NCBI RefSeq assembly: GCF_002014985.1
Contig: NZ_MUXU01000016.1
Span: forward strand, 1 to 9,068
Direction of reading: 5' to 3'
Length of the DNA stretch: 9,068 nt
Origin: Moraxella caviae
GTDB lineage: Bacteria; Pseudomonadota; Gammaproteobacteria; Pseudomonadales; Moraxellaceae
In this document: piece after piece, positions 1-6,400 of the stretch
How positions within the stretch are numbered: the stretch's first letter is position 1
Layout of the letters: the number at the start of each line of letters is the position of its first letter
The notes under the pieces: model-generated
Told to the model about the DNA's origin: nothing
Database searches by the model: none
What the model saw: the letters and a program-made list of their open reading frames with translations, nothing else
Made by a program: the position numbers and the translations under genes

Positions 1-11
1 AGGACAGCCCC
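1..11. mobile_element. Outer terminal repeat of an IS1016-type element, cut by the window edge
   Basis: Bases 1-11 read AGGACAGCCCC. The reverse complement, GGGGCTGTCCT, shares its first eight bases with the end of the IS1016-type element that starts at 8636 (GGGGCTGTAGT). This suggests that an IS1595-family element lies to the left and ends at base 11. The match is very short, so the call rests on that similarity and on the presence of two other traces of the same family in the window. Which way its transposase reads cannot be seen. Confidence 0.5.
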
Positions 12-109
12 TAAATTTTAAATGGCTTACCTACCGCACGGATAACCTTGCCTGTTTTGGTTCGGCGTGTCCAGCGCAGGATGAATACGCCATATTCATC
101 AGTGTACAT
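11..109 (-). CDS. Small basic hypothetical protein, 32 aa, ending at the IS junction
   Basis: I do not recognise this protein. It reads MYTDEYGVFILRW, then a run rich in Arg, Lys and Thr, and ends GKPFKI followed by TAG. The start is well supported: a GAGGTG Shine-Dalgarno site (114-119 on the plus strand) sits 4 nt before the ATG, and a plausible promoter lies at 143-170. The frame is open for 10 more codons upstream, including an ATG without a ribosome site, so a 41-residue form is possible. The stop codon uses TA from the flank and a G that belongs to the putative IS end at 1-11. The ORF may therefore be the truncated front of a longer gene whose remainder was displaced by the insertion. 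There is no signal peptide or membrane segment. Function is unknown, and a chance ORF is not excluded. Confidence 0.4.
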   Translation of the reverse strand: MYTDEYGVFILRWTRRTKTGKVIRAVGKPFKI

Positions 110-142
110 AAAGCACCTCGTAAGATGAGTTGCCATCACTTA

Positions 143-170
143 AAAATATGGACAAGGCTGAAAAATTCAA
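143..170 (-). promoter_or_regulatory. Candidate promoter for the 32-codon ORF
   Basis: On the minus strand TTGAAT (165-170) is followed after 16 bp by TATTTT (143-148), a fair sigma-70 pair. Transcription would begin near 136 and leave a leader of about 27 nt containing the GAGGTG ribosome site at 114-119. Both boxes depart from consensus, so this is only a candidate. Confidence 0.3.
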
Positions 171-201
171 GTACAATAGCATTTCTCAGTATTGTAGTCT
201 T

Positions 202-309
202 TTTCTGCTTGCAGTGCAGCGGATGGAGAACTGCGCTTGATATATCATATTGGCGTATGATATTATCCCCAAGATAACTTGATAAGTTCGCTTATCAAGT
301 TATTTTTTT
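202..309 (+). ncRNA. Possible small non-coding RNA ending in a strong terminator
   Basis: The plus strand holds three potential stem-loops in a row. The first is GCAGT (211-215) with ACTGC (230-234). The second is ATATCATA (242-249) with TATGATAT (256-263). The third is the perfect 13-bp terminator at 274-303. There is no sensible ORF on this strand. A weak promoter, TTCAAG (166-171) with 18 bp to TATTGT (190-195), would give a transcript of about 108 nt. The alternative reading is that only the terminator is real and that it once served a plus-strand gene now lost. The 5' end is a guess. Confidence 0.22.
274..309 (+). terminator. Rho-independent terminator, 13-bp perfect stem
   Basis: ATAACTTGATAAG (274-286), loop TTCG (287-290) and CTTATCAAGTTAT (291-303) form a perfect 13-bp stem followed by a run of T to 309. 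The T tract follows only on the plus strand, so the terminator acts on rightward transcription. No plus-strand protein gene is present to its left in the window. Confidence 0.75.
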
Positions 310-381
310 AAAACAAATTAACTGTCTGGCATTGTACAACCCCATTAAAACCAGCATTTCATCAACCAATAAGCCTTTCAT
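295..381 (-). pseudogene. Short ORF overlapping the decayed gene by ATGA; probable truncated second gene
   Basis: This 28-codon frame begins MKGLLVDEMLVLMG, continues LYNARQLICF and ends KKIT before TGA. Its ATG overlaps the stop of the upstream frame as ATGA, the usual sign of translational coupling in a bacterial two-gene operon. The last codons run into the A-rich side of the terminator at 274-309, and the stop lies inside the terminator stem, so the natural 3' part of the gene may have been lost. I recognise no domain. The protein-like composition and the coupled start argue for a real gene remnant, but at this length a chance ORF remains possible. Confidence 0.28.
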
Positions 382-722
382 TCGTCGTCTTCACTATAGT
401 AGGATGGCGCATCTGTATGTTTATACAGGCGTATGTCTTCATAATAAATGCCTAGCTCATAAAAAGATGACGATAATCTAATTGGTCAATTAATACGCTT
501 TGATTGTCCATGTTTATCAATTCCCACAGATGTGATAAATGCGTGATTTTTGATAAAAAAATTTCAACGAGTCATGTGCAATCTATTAACGCCTTACTTT
601 TACCACTCTTAATTACGCCAACAAAGACCAAAAATTGCCAACACCTCTTACCAAGGTTGCAAGTACATCATTCATGTCAAAGCAGCCTTACAAACAACAC
701 TGCCGAATACTACAACTGTCAT
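378..722 (-). pseudogene. Frameshifted remnant of a small gene (about 115 codons), function unknown
   Basis: The minus strand has a complete set of start signals: promoter at 749-776, AGGTG ribosome site at 728-732, 5-nt spacing, ATG at 722. The frame begins MTVVVFGSVVCKAAL and stops at once. Protein-like sequence then continues in other frames. One frame reads MNDVLATLVRGVGNFWSLLA (to 616). Another carries GVIKSGKS (619 to 596), which fits the P-loop pattern GxxxxGKS. The same frame, after a TGA, runs 39 codons (571 to 455) including LWELINMDNQSVLID. The first frame resumes from 485 and ends YKHTDAPSYYSEDDE. The start and end share one frame and span 115 codons. One switch falls near a T5 run (about 461-465). 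The pattern suggests a decayed gene rather than sequencing error alone. The P-loop match may be chance, and I cannot name the family. Confidence 0.35.
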
Positions 723-748
723 ATACACACCTAAAAATCAATATCCTT

Positions 749-776
749 ATTATACTAAAGTTTAATCATAATGCAA
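749..776 (-). promoter_or_regulatory. Promoter of the decayed minus-strand gene
   Basis: On the minus strand TTGCAT (771-776) and a perfect TATAAT (749-754) are 16 bp apart. The predicted start near 742 leaves a leader of about 20 nt with AGGTG at 728-732 and the ATG at 722. This is the best-looking promoter on the left flank. It overlaps the start of the IS relic, so it may come from the terminal region of that element. Confidence 0.4.
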
Positions 777-1045
777 TAAATTTTTCATACCTAAAAAGCA
801 TCTTGCGTTTCAAAATATCAGCTAGAACACATATAAGAAAAATGGCCTACAATATACAAAATTCTTTTGTGCATGATGTTATAAAAATACTGAGCATCAT
901 TTCGCCCAAGAAGCCCGAACACTCTTTGGTAATGAAATAAAGCTGGATGAAAATTACCTCGATGATGTTCACAAAAGCAAACATAACCATGGTGTTGCTA
1001 GCAAAATCACTGTATTTGGTTTATGAAGCGCAAATGACGTAGAAC
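749..1045 (+). mobile_element. Decayed IS1595-family (IS1016-like) element with transposase relic
   Basis: Translation of the plus strand resembles the transposase at 8674. In one frame (from 821) ART...NIQ-NS-FVHDVIKI parallels ART...NIQHNS...FYHKIRLVI. After a frameshift near 891, the frame 892-1023 reads EHHFAQEARTLFGNEIKLDE and so on to VFGL. An ungapped 44-residue alignment with the intact copy gives 21 identities, including the catalytic-site LDExY (Asp codon at 946-948) and VFGL. A stop follows at 1024. The left end probably begins near TTATACTA (750-757), which matches TTATACTAC just before the intact transposase start. The relic carries frameshifts and deletions and lacks the 3' half, so it cannot make transposase. 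It is too diverged to be a recent copy of the right-hand element. Confidence 0.65.
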
Positions 1046-1109
1046 TTAAACCTTATTAACTTCAATTCCTATTGTTTGTTTTTGTAAACTTTAACAAACC
1101 ACCAAAAAC

Positions 1110-1143
1110 AAAACCCCCCAAACCTTTACAGTTCGGGGGTTTT
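1110..1143 (-). terminator. Terminator of the tRNA-Cys/tRNA-Leu operon
   Basis: AAAACCCCC (1110-1118) pairs with GGGGGTTTT (1135-1143) around a loop with a further AAC/GTT pairing. Read on the minus strand the stem is followed by a T-rich run, TTTTGTTTTTGG, 33 bp beyond the 3' end of the tRNA-Leu gene. The hairpin could also stop plus-strand transcription, but the T tract is poorer on that side. Confidence 0.75.
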
Positions 1144-1176
1144 GTAGACTTAAATAGACTTTGATAGAATGCTAAA

Positions 1177-1262
1177 TGGTGCCCGGAGCCGGACTTGAAC
1201 CGGCACGCTCAAAGAGCGAGGGATTTTAAATCCCTTGTGTCTACCAATTTCACCATCCGGGC
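1177..1262 (-). tRNA. tRNA-Leu(UAA)
   Basis: The minus strand folds as an 86-nt class II tRNA with the CCA end encoded. The acceptor stem is GCCCGGA/TCCGGGC, the anticodon loop is TTTAAAA with anticodon TAA (reads UUA codons), a long variable arm follows, and the T arm is GCCGG-TTCAAGT-CCGGC. The sequence closely resembles E. coli leuZ as I remember it. It is the second gene of the operon, 104 bp downstream of tRNA-Cys, the same order as cysT-leuZ in E. coli. The glycine tRNA that precedes that pair in E. coli is not present here. Confidence 0.97.
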
Positions 1263-1366
1263 AATGTGCTAAGCGCACGCTTAACGCTTTTAAAACTACG
1301 AGAGTAGTTTGATAATTTGTAAAACGGCGTGCGATGACAACATCAACACGCCGAACTACTAAAATA
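1263..1366 (-). other. tRNA spacer with three hairpins
   Basis: The 104-bp spacer between the tRNA genes holds three inverted repeats: CGGCGTG (1325-1331) with CACGCCG (1347-1353), having an inner GATG/CATC stem; AAACTAC (1293-1299) with GTAGTTT (1304-1310); and TAAGCG with CGCTTA (1270-1283). In the precursor RNA these would form consecutive stem-loops, plausible RNase sites that separate the two tRNAs. The middle one lacks a long T tract, so strong termination before tRNA-Leu is not expected. No third tRNA is present. Confidence 0.55.
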
Positions 1367-1440
1367 TGGAGGCTGGGGTCGGAATCGAACCGGCGTACAC
1401 GGAGTTGCAGTCCGCTGCATGACCACTCTGCCACCCAGCC
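1367..1440 (-). tRNA. tRNA-Cys(GCA)
   Basis: The minus strand gives a 74-nt cloverleaf with encoded CCA. The acceptor is GGCTGGG/CCCAGCC with discriminator U73, a known identity element of tRNA-Cys. The anticodon loop CTGCAAC has anticodon GCA, and the T loop is TTCGATT. The T stem is GCCGG against CCGAC, which leaves one C-A mismatch at the second pair (about 50:64). This is the first gene of the operon, directly behind the promoter at 1458-1504. Confidence 0.97.
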
Positions 1441-1457
1441 TTGGGTTGTGGCTTGCT

Positions 1458-1504
1458 ATAATACCAAAAAATTTTAAAAACGCAAGCAAAATTTTTAAAA
1501 ATTT
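1458..1504 (-). promoter_or_regulatory. tRNA operon promoter with UP-like element
   Basis: On the minus strand TTGCGT (1480-1485) and TATTAT (1458-1463) are separated by 16 bp, ending 18 bp before the tRNA-Cys 5' end. Directly upstream of the -35 box lies an A/T-only block of alternating A and T tracts (about 1488-1504), as in the UP elements of strong stable-RNA promoters. Confidence 0.6.
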
Positions 1505-1885
1505 CACAAAAAATCTTATTTTTTAAGATTTTTACTAAAATTTGTCTGCATTGTACACAGTTTTCGCCAAAAATCAAGTCAAATTTTGTCATCACAGACA
1601 ATAAAAACCTACAATTAACGGCATTTTTCTGCGGTTTTTTGCTTGATTTTACGATATAATAGGCGGTTGACTTAGCAGATTTTTAGTAAACATTTGTATG
1701 TTTTTGGTTTGGCGTGCGACTTTTGTCAGATATAAATCTTTATCAGACGCAAAATAAAGACGCACACTTTTACAAACCTTACAAAGCATTACGTTTTTTC
1801 TGCGCAGTTCTTGTCCCTTGCTCAAGCCAAATTTGACTTGCGGACATTTTAAACCTTGGCAATACATAGACTGGCAATGTTTTAG

Positions 1886-1929
1886 AATTTTGCTTTCCTG
1901 ATTGCACCTGCCATCGCAAAAGCAAAATT
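1886..1929. repeat. Perfect 11-bp inverted repeat upstream of acrA
   Basis: AATTTTGCTTT (1886-1896) is repeated exactly inverted as AAAGCAAAATT (1919-1929), with 22 bp between the arms. Equivalent points in the arms are about 33 bp apart, close to three helical turns. The repeat lies 71-115 bp before the acrA start. It could be an operator pair for a regulator encoded elsewhere, or a hairpin in the acrA leader if the promoter lies further upstream. The sequence alone does not decide. Confidence 0.45.
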
Positions 1930-1991
1930 GTAGAACCTTGCCGTTTATTGAGTAAAAATTTTCATTTTAATTTTAACCAAACTACATGATT

Positions 1992-1996
1992 AGGTG
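1992..1996 (+). promoter_or_regulatory. acrA ribosome binding site, fixes the start at 2001
   Basis: AGGTG lies 4 nt before the ATG at 2001. The other in-frame ATG, at 1986, has no Shine-Dalgarno sequence and would add five residues before an already complete lipoprotein signal peptide. The start at 2001 is therefore preferred. Confidence 0.7.
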
Positions 1997-2000
1997 TTCA

Positions 2001-3437
2001 ATGAAACTAAATTTTCGCACCGCTTCTGTGATGGCGATTTTATCGGGCGTAACGCTGATTACCGCTTGCGGCAAATCTGACCAAGCCGAACAGCAAGCCG
2101 CCGCCGAACAGCAAATGCCGCCTGCCGTTGTTGATGTACAAACCATCAGCCTAGGCGCAGTTCCTATCATTCAAGAAGCGTCTGGCCGCGTGGTGGCGGT
2201 AGAGACTTCAGAAGTCCGCCCGCAAGTTACAGGCATTATTGACCAAGTGCTGTTCCGTGAAGGCAGCTATGTGCGTGCTGGCGACCCTTTGTATCGCATT
2301 AACATTGACAATTACAAAAGCTCGATTGAGTCTGGTCGTGCTGCCGTTGCCAACGCTGAAGCCGCCGCCCAAAATGCGCGCGCTGCCCACGCTCAAGCAC
2401 AAGCCAACCTAACTGCCCAACGTGCCACGTTAGCACAGGCGCGTGCGGATTTGGCACGTTTACAAGGATTGGTAGAAGCTGACGCCATCGCACAGCAAAC
2501 TTACGATCAAGCCGTAACTGCCGTGCGCACCGCTGAAGCCAATGCCAAAGCCGCTGAAGCCACCGTTGCCCAAGCAGTTTCTAGCATTAAAAGCGCGGAC
2601 GCTTCTATCGGCAGTGCCAAAGCCAGCCTAAGCGCAAGCGAACTTGACTTAAGCCGCACTATAGTGCGTGCGCCAATTTCTGGCAAAATCGGCATTTCAG
2701 CCGTAACCAGCGGTGCGCTGGTGTCTGCCAGCCAAGCCAACGCCCTTGCCACGATTTCACGCACTGACTTGGTGTATGTGGACATCAGCCAATCATCAAG
2801 CGAAATGCTGCGCCTACGCCAGCAGCTTGAATCTGGCGCAGCTTCACAAGGCAGCCCAGAAGTGCGCATTGTACTTGAAGATGGCACCATCTACCCAATG
2901 CTTGGTCGCTTGGCTTTATCAAACTCAAAAGTGGACGAAGCCACAGGCGCAGTAACCGTGCGTGCCATTTTCCAAAATCCAAACGATGTGCTTTTGCCGG
3001 GCATGTACGTCAATGCGCAAATGGCACTGTCTGTCGTGCATAATGCCGCCCTGCTGCCACAAAGCGCCGTTACTCGCACACCAAAAGGCGACACCCAAGT
3101 TTATGTGGTGAACGCTGAAAATAAAGTAGAAGTGCGTAACGTTACCATTAATGGCACTTATGACGGCAAATGGGTTGTAACCGATGGGCTAAATAATGGC
3201 GATGTGGTTGTGGTGATTGGCGGTGCGAAAGTCGAGCCAGAGCAAGAAGTGCAAACACGCGAATTGCCTGCCACCACCGAACAAAACCCTGCAGCAAACG
3301 GTGCGCAAGCAAACAGTGCACAAACCGAGCAAGCACCAGCAAGCCAAGAGCCACAAGCTCAGGCGGACGCAAGCAGTGAAGCTGGCAAAAACAGCGTGAT
3401 GAAAGCTGACGAAAGCAGCCAAAACGCCGCCAACTAA
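2001..3437 (+). CDS. acrA: AcrA-type RND efflux periplasmic adaptor lipoprotein
   Basis: This 478-residue membrane fusion protein bridges AcrB and OprM across the periplasm. The signal peptide ends in a lipobox, LITAC, with Cys23 as lipid anchor. The mature order is the usual one: first lipoyl half (about 60-104, with EGSYVRAGDPLY), coiled-coil hairpin (105-228), second lipoyl half (RAPISGKIG onwards), beta-barrel (about 265-350, with LPGMYVNAQM) and membrane-proximal domain (with VTRTPKGDTQVYVV). From memory of E. coli AcrA, each hairpin arm here is about 21 residues longer. The tip motif R153-x3-L157-x6-A164 has Ala where the family RLS motif has Ser. A 58-residue tail (421-478) is low complexity, rich in Ala, Gln, Ser and Glu, longer than in E. 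coli. acrB starts 11 bp after the stop, so the two are co-transcribed. The symbol follows the M. catarrhalis acrAB-oprM naming. Confidence 0.95.
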   Translation: MKLNFRTASVMAILSGVTLITACGKSDQAEQQAAAEQQMPPAVVDVQTISLGAVPIIQEASGRVVAVETSEVRPQVTGIIDQVLFREGSYVRAGDPLYRINIDNYKSSIESGRAAVANAEAAAQNARAAHAQAQANLTAQRATLAQARADLARLQGLVEADAIAQQTYDQAVTAVRTAEANAKAAEATVAQAVSSIKSADASIGSAKASLSASELDLSRTIVRAPISGKIGISAVTSGALVSASQANALATISRTDLVYVDISQSSSEMLRLRQQLESGAASQGSPEVRIVLEDGTIYPMLGRLALSNSKVDEATGAVTVRAIFQNPNDVLLPGMYVNAQMALSVVHNAALLPQSAVTRTPKGDTQVYVVNAENKVEVRNVTINGTYDGKWVVTDGLNNGDVVVVIGGAKVEPEQEVQTRELPATTEQNPAANGAQANSAQTEQAPASQEPQAQADASSEAGKNSVMKADESSQNAAN

Positions 3438-3448
3438 GCGAGGTTTGT

Positions 3449-6400
3449 ATGTCAAAATATTTTATTGAACGCCCCATTTTTGCGTGGGTGCTGGCGATTT
3501 TGGTCATGCTGGTGGGCGTGCTTTCCGTTACCAAATTGCCCGTATCACAATACCCAGAAATTGCACCGCCAACCGTATCGGTGAGTGCCGTGTATCCCGG
3601 CGCTGATGCGCAAACGGTAGAAAACTCGGTAACGCAAGTCATCGAGCAGCAGATGAAAGGTCTTGATGGCATGATGTATATGTCATCAAGCTCATCATCG
3701 CAAGGCTCAGCGTCCGTTGAGATTACCTTTGAAAGCGGCACCAACCCCGACATCGCACAGGTGCAAGTACAAAATAAGCTGCAAGCCGCCACATCGTCTT
3801 TGCCAGAAGTGGTACAGCAGCAAGGCTTGACTGTCAGCAAATCATCATCAGACTTTTTGATGGTGGTGGGTTATTTGTCAGAAGACGGCAGCATGGATAA
3901 AACCGACATTGCCGACTATCTAAACACCAACATCGTGGATCAAATCAGCCGTGTGAATGGCGTGGGCGCGGTGAATGTGTTTGGCTCGTCTTATTCCATG
4001 CGTATTTGGCTAGACCCTGAAAAACTGCGTGCTTATTCACTCATGCCATCTGACGTTCAGGCGGCAATCAACGCACAAAACGCACAGGTATCCGCAGGTC
4101 AGCTTGCCAATATGCCGTCAGATACTGACAAGCAAGTGATTAACGCCACCGTTACCGTACAAAGCTACCTACAAACACCAGAAGAGTTTCGTAATATCCT
4201 AGTAAAAACGGACGCTACTGGCGCACAAGTTCGCCTAAGCGACGTAGCAAGAGTGGAAATGGGCTCGGAAAACTATGGTTTTGAAACCTATTATAACGGC
4301 AAACCTGCTGCAGGTATTGGCATCATGCTGGCTTCAGGCTCAAATGCGCTGGCGGTGCGTGAAGCCGTACAAGCACGTCTTGATCAGCTTGCCAAAAGCT
4401 ACCCACAAGGCTTGACTGCATTTGTGCCGTATGACACCACACCGTTTGTGCGTCTATCCATCACGCAAGTGGTGCAGACGCTGATTGAAGCGATTGTGCT
4501 GGTTTTCTTGGTGATGTTCTTATTCTTACAAAGCTGGCGTGCCACCATCATTCCTACGCTTGCGGTGCCTGTGGTGGTATTAGGTACGTTTGCGGTGCTT
4601 TTGGCGACAGGCTTTAGTATCAACATTCTCACCATGTTTGCACTGGTGCTTGCCATCGGTCTTTTGGTGGACGATGCGATTGTTGTCGTGGAAAACGTAG
4701 AGCGGATTTTGGAAGAAAACCCTACCATTTCGGTCAAAGACGCCACCATTCAATCCATGAATGAAATCAGTAAAGTACTGATTGGTATTGCGCTGATTTT
4801 GTCTGCCGTTTTCGTACCGATGGCGTTCTTTGGTGGCTCAGTGGGCGTGATTTATCGTCAATTCGCCATCACGCTTATCACCGCCATGTCATTGTCTGCC
4901 GTTGTTGCGCTGATTTTCACGCCTGCTTTGTGCGTTACCATCTTAAAACGCGCACAGCACAAAGACATTCATACCCAAAAAGGCTTTTTTGGTTGGTTCA
5001 ACCGCCTGTTTTACTCACTAAGCTCACGTTATGAGCGTTTTGTGGGCAAATCTTTTGGCATGAAGGCGTTGTTTGGTGTGGCTTATGCCATCATCATCGC
5101 CCTATTTGCGTGGCTATTTACAAACTTGCCACAATCTTTCGTTCCTGAAGAAGACCAAGGGCAGCTGTTCGCCATCGTGCAAACACCAGCAGGCTCCACG
5201 CTTGACCAAACCCAAGCCGTGCTTGATAAAGTAGATGGTTACTTCCGTGAAGTCGAAAAAGACAACGTAGAAGGCGTGTTCACCATCTCAGGCTTTAGCT
5301 TTATGGGTTCAGGTCAAAACATGGGCATGGCGTTTATCCGCCTAAAAGATTGGGACGAGCGCACCGCTCCCGGCACAGACGCACAGTCTTTGGCTGGCAA
5401 GGCGATGGGCTATTTCTTTACACAAATCAATGAAGCGAATGTGTATGCGCTTGCGCCACCGTCAATTCAAGGTCTTGGCAACTCAAGCGGCTTTGCCTTT
5501 GAATTACAAGACACAGGCGGCGTAGGTCATGAAAAACTGCTAGAAGCACGCAATATGCTGCTTGGCATGGCAGCCCAAAGCGATGTGCTGTCAGGCGTAC
5601 GTCCAAACGGTCAAGAAGACGCACCACAGCTAAAAGTGAACGTCAATCAAGAACAAGCGATGGCGTACGGCTTGTCTATGGGCGACATCAATAACACGCT
5701 TGCTATGGCGTGGGGTTCTGCCAAAGTAGGCGATTTCATTGACCGTGGACGACTAAAAACCGTGTATATGCAAGGCGACGCTTCAGCGCGTGCCGTACCA
5801 TCTGACATCAACAAATGGTATGTGCGCAACTCAAGCGGTGAAATGGTGAACTTTGGCGCATTCTCCGACAGCGAATGGCAATACGGCTCACCAACGCTAA
5901 AACGCTACAACAGCTTGCCATCAATGAGCATTGAAGGTGCAGCTGCTCCGGGTAAATCTGAAGGCGATGCAGTCGCTGCGATGGAACAAATCGCTGCACA
6001 GCTGCCAGATGGCGTGGGCTATGAATGGACAGGCTTGACGCTGCAATCACAGCAATCAGGCTCACAAGCACCAATCCTATACGCCATTTCTATCATTGTG
6101 GTGTTCTTGTGCTTGGCGGCATTGTACGAAAGCTGGTCAATTCCATTCTCGGTCATGCTCATCATTCCGCTTGGTGTATTAGGTGCGGTTGCCTTTACTG
6201 CCCTGCGTGGATTTGATAATGATGTGTACTTGCAAGTGGGTCTTTTGACCGTAATTGGCTTGTCCGCCAAAAACGCGATTTTGATTATTGAAGTCGCCAA
6301 AGAACTGCAAGAAGCAGGTTACACACTCAAAGATGCGGTCATGCGCGCAGCTCGTCAGCGTTTGCGCCCAATCATCATGACATCGCTTGCCTTTGGCATG

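Larger units (their letters stand above)
1505..2000. other. AT-rich intergenic region upstream of acrA with no convincing gene
   Basis: This stretch of nearly 500 bp lies between the divergently oriented tRNA operon and acrA. It contains an AT-rich hairpin, AAAAATCTTA (1509-1518) with TAAGATTTTT (1524-1533), and an isolated perfect TATAAT (1655-1660) without a well-spaced -35 box. It also has a weak acrA promoter candidate, TTGAGT (1948-1953) with 17 bp to TTTTAA (1971-1976), and the long inverted repeat at 1886-1929. A 72-codon minus-strand frame (1867 to 1649) has two Cys pairs but no ribosome site, and I do not call it as a gene. No TetR-type repressor gene, which often sits beside acrAB-type loci, is present. 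Confidence 0.6.

Noticed and set aside
504..734. Plus-strand 76-codon frame
   Set aside because: It has no ribosome site and an unlikely composition. The minus strand of the same stretch has promoter, ribosome site and more protein-like sequence, so I take this as the shadow of a decayed gene.
635..940. Plus-strand 101-codon frame as an intact gene
   Set aside because: Its C-terminal part (from about 821) is the front of the decayed IS1595-family transposase before a frameshift; the N-terminal part is unrelated flank. It is debris, not a gene.
1150..1434. Minus-strand 94-codon frame over the tRNA genes
   Set aside because: It reads straight through both tRNA genes and their spacer; the translation is a by-product of tRNA sequence.
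1986..2000. Upstream ATG as the acrA start
   Set aside because: It has no Shine-Dalgarno sequence and would put five extra residues before a complete signal peptide, whereas the ATG at 2001 has AGGTG at good spacing.
3148..3840. Long minus-strand open frame (230 codons) opposite the acrA end and acrB start
   Set aside because: It is antisense to two well-supported genes, has no ribosome site and no protein-like domain. It exists because the third codon positions of acrA and acrB avoid stops on the other strand.
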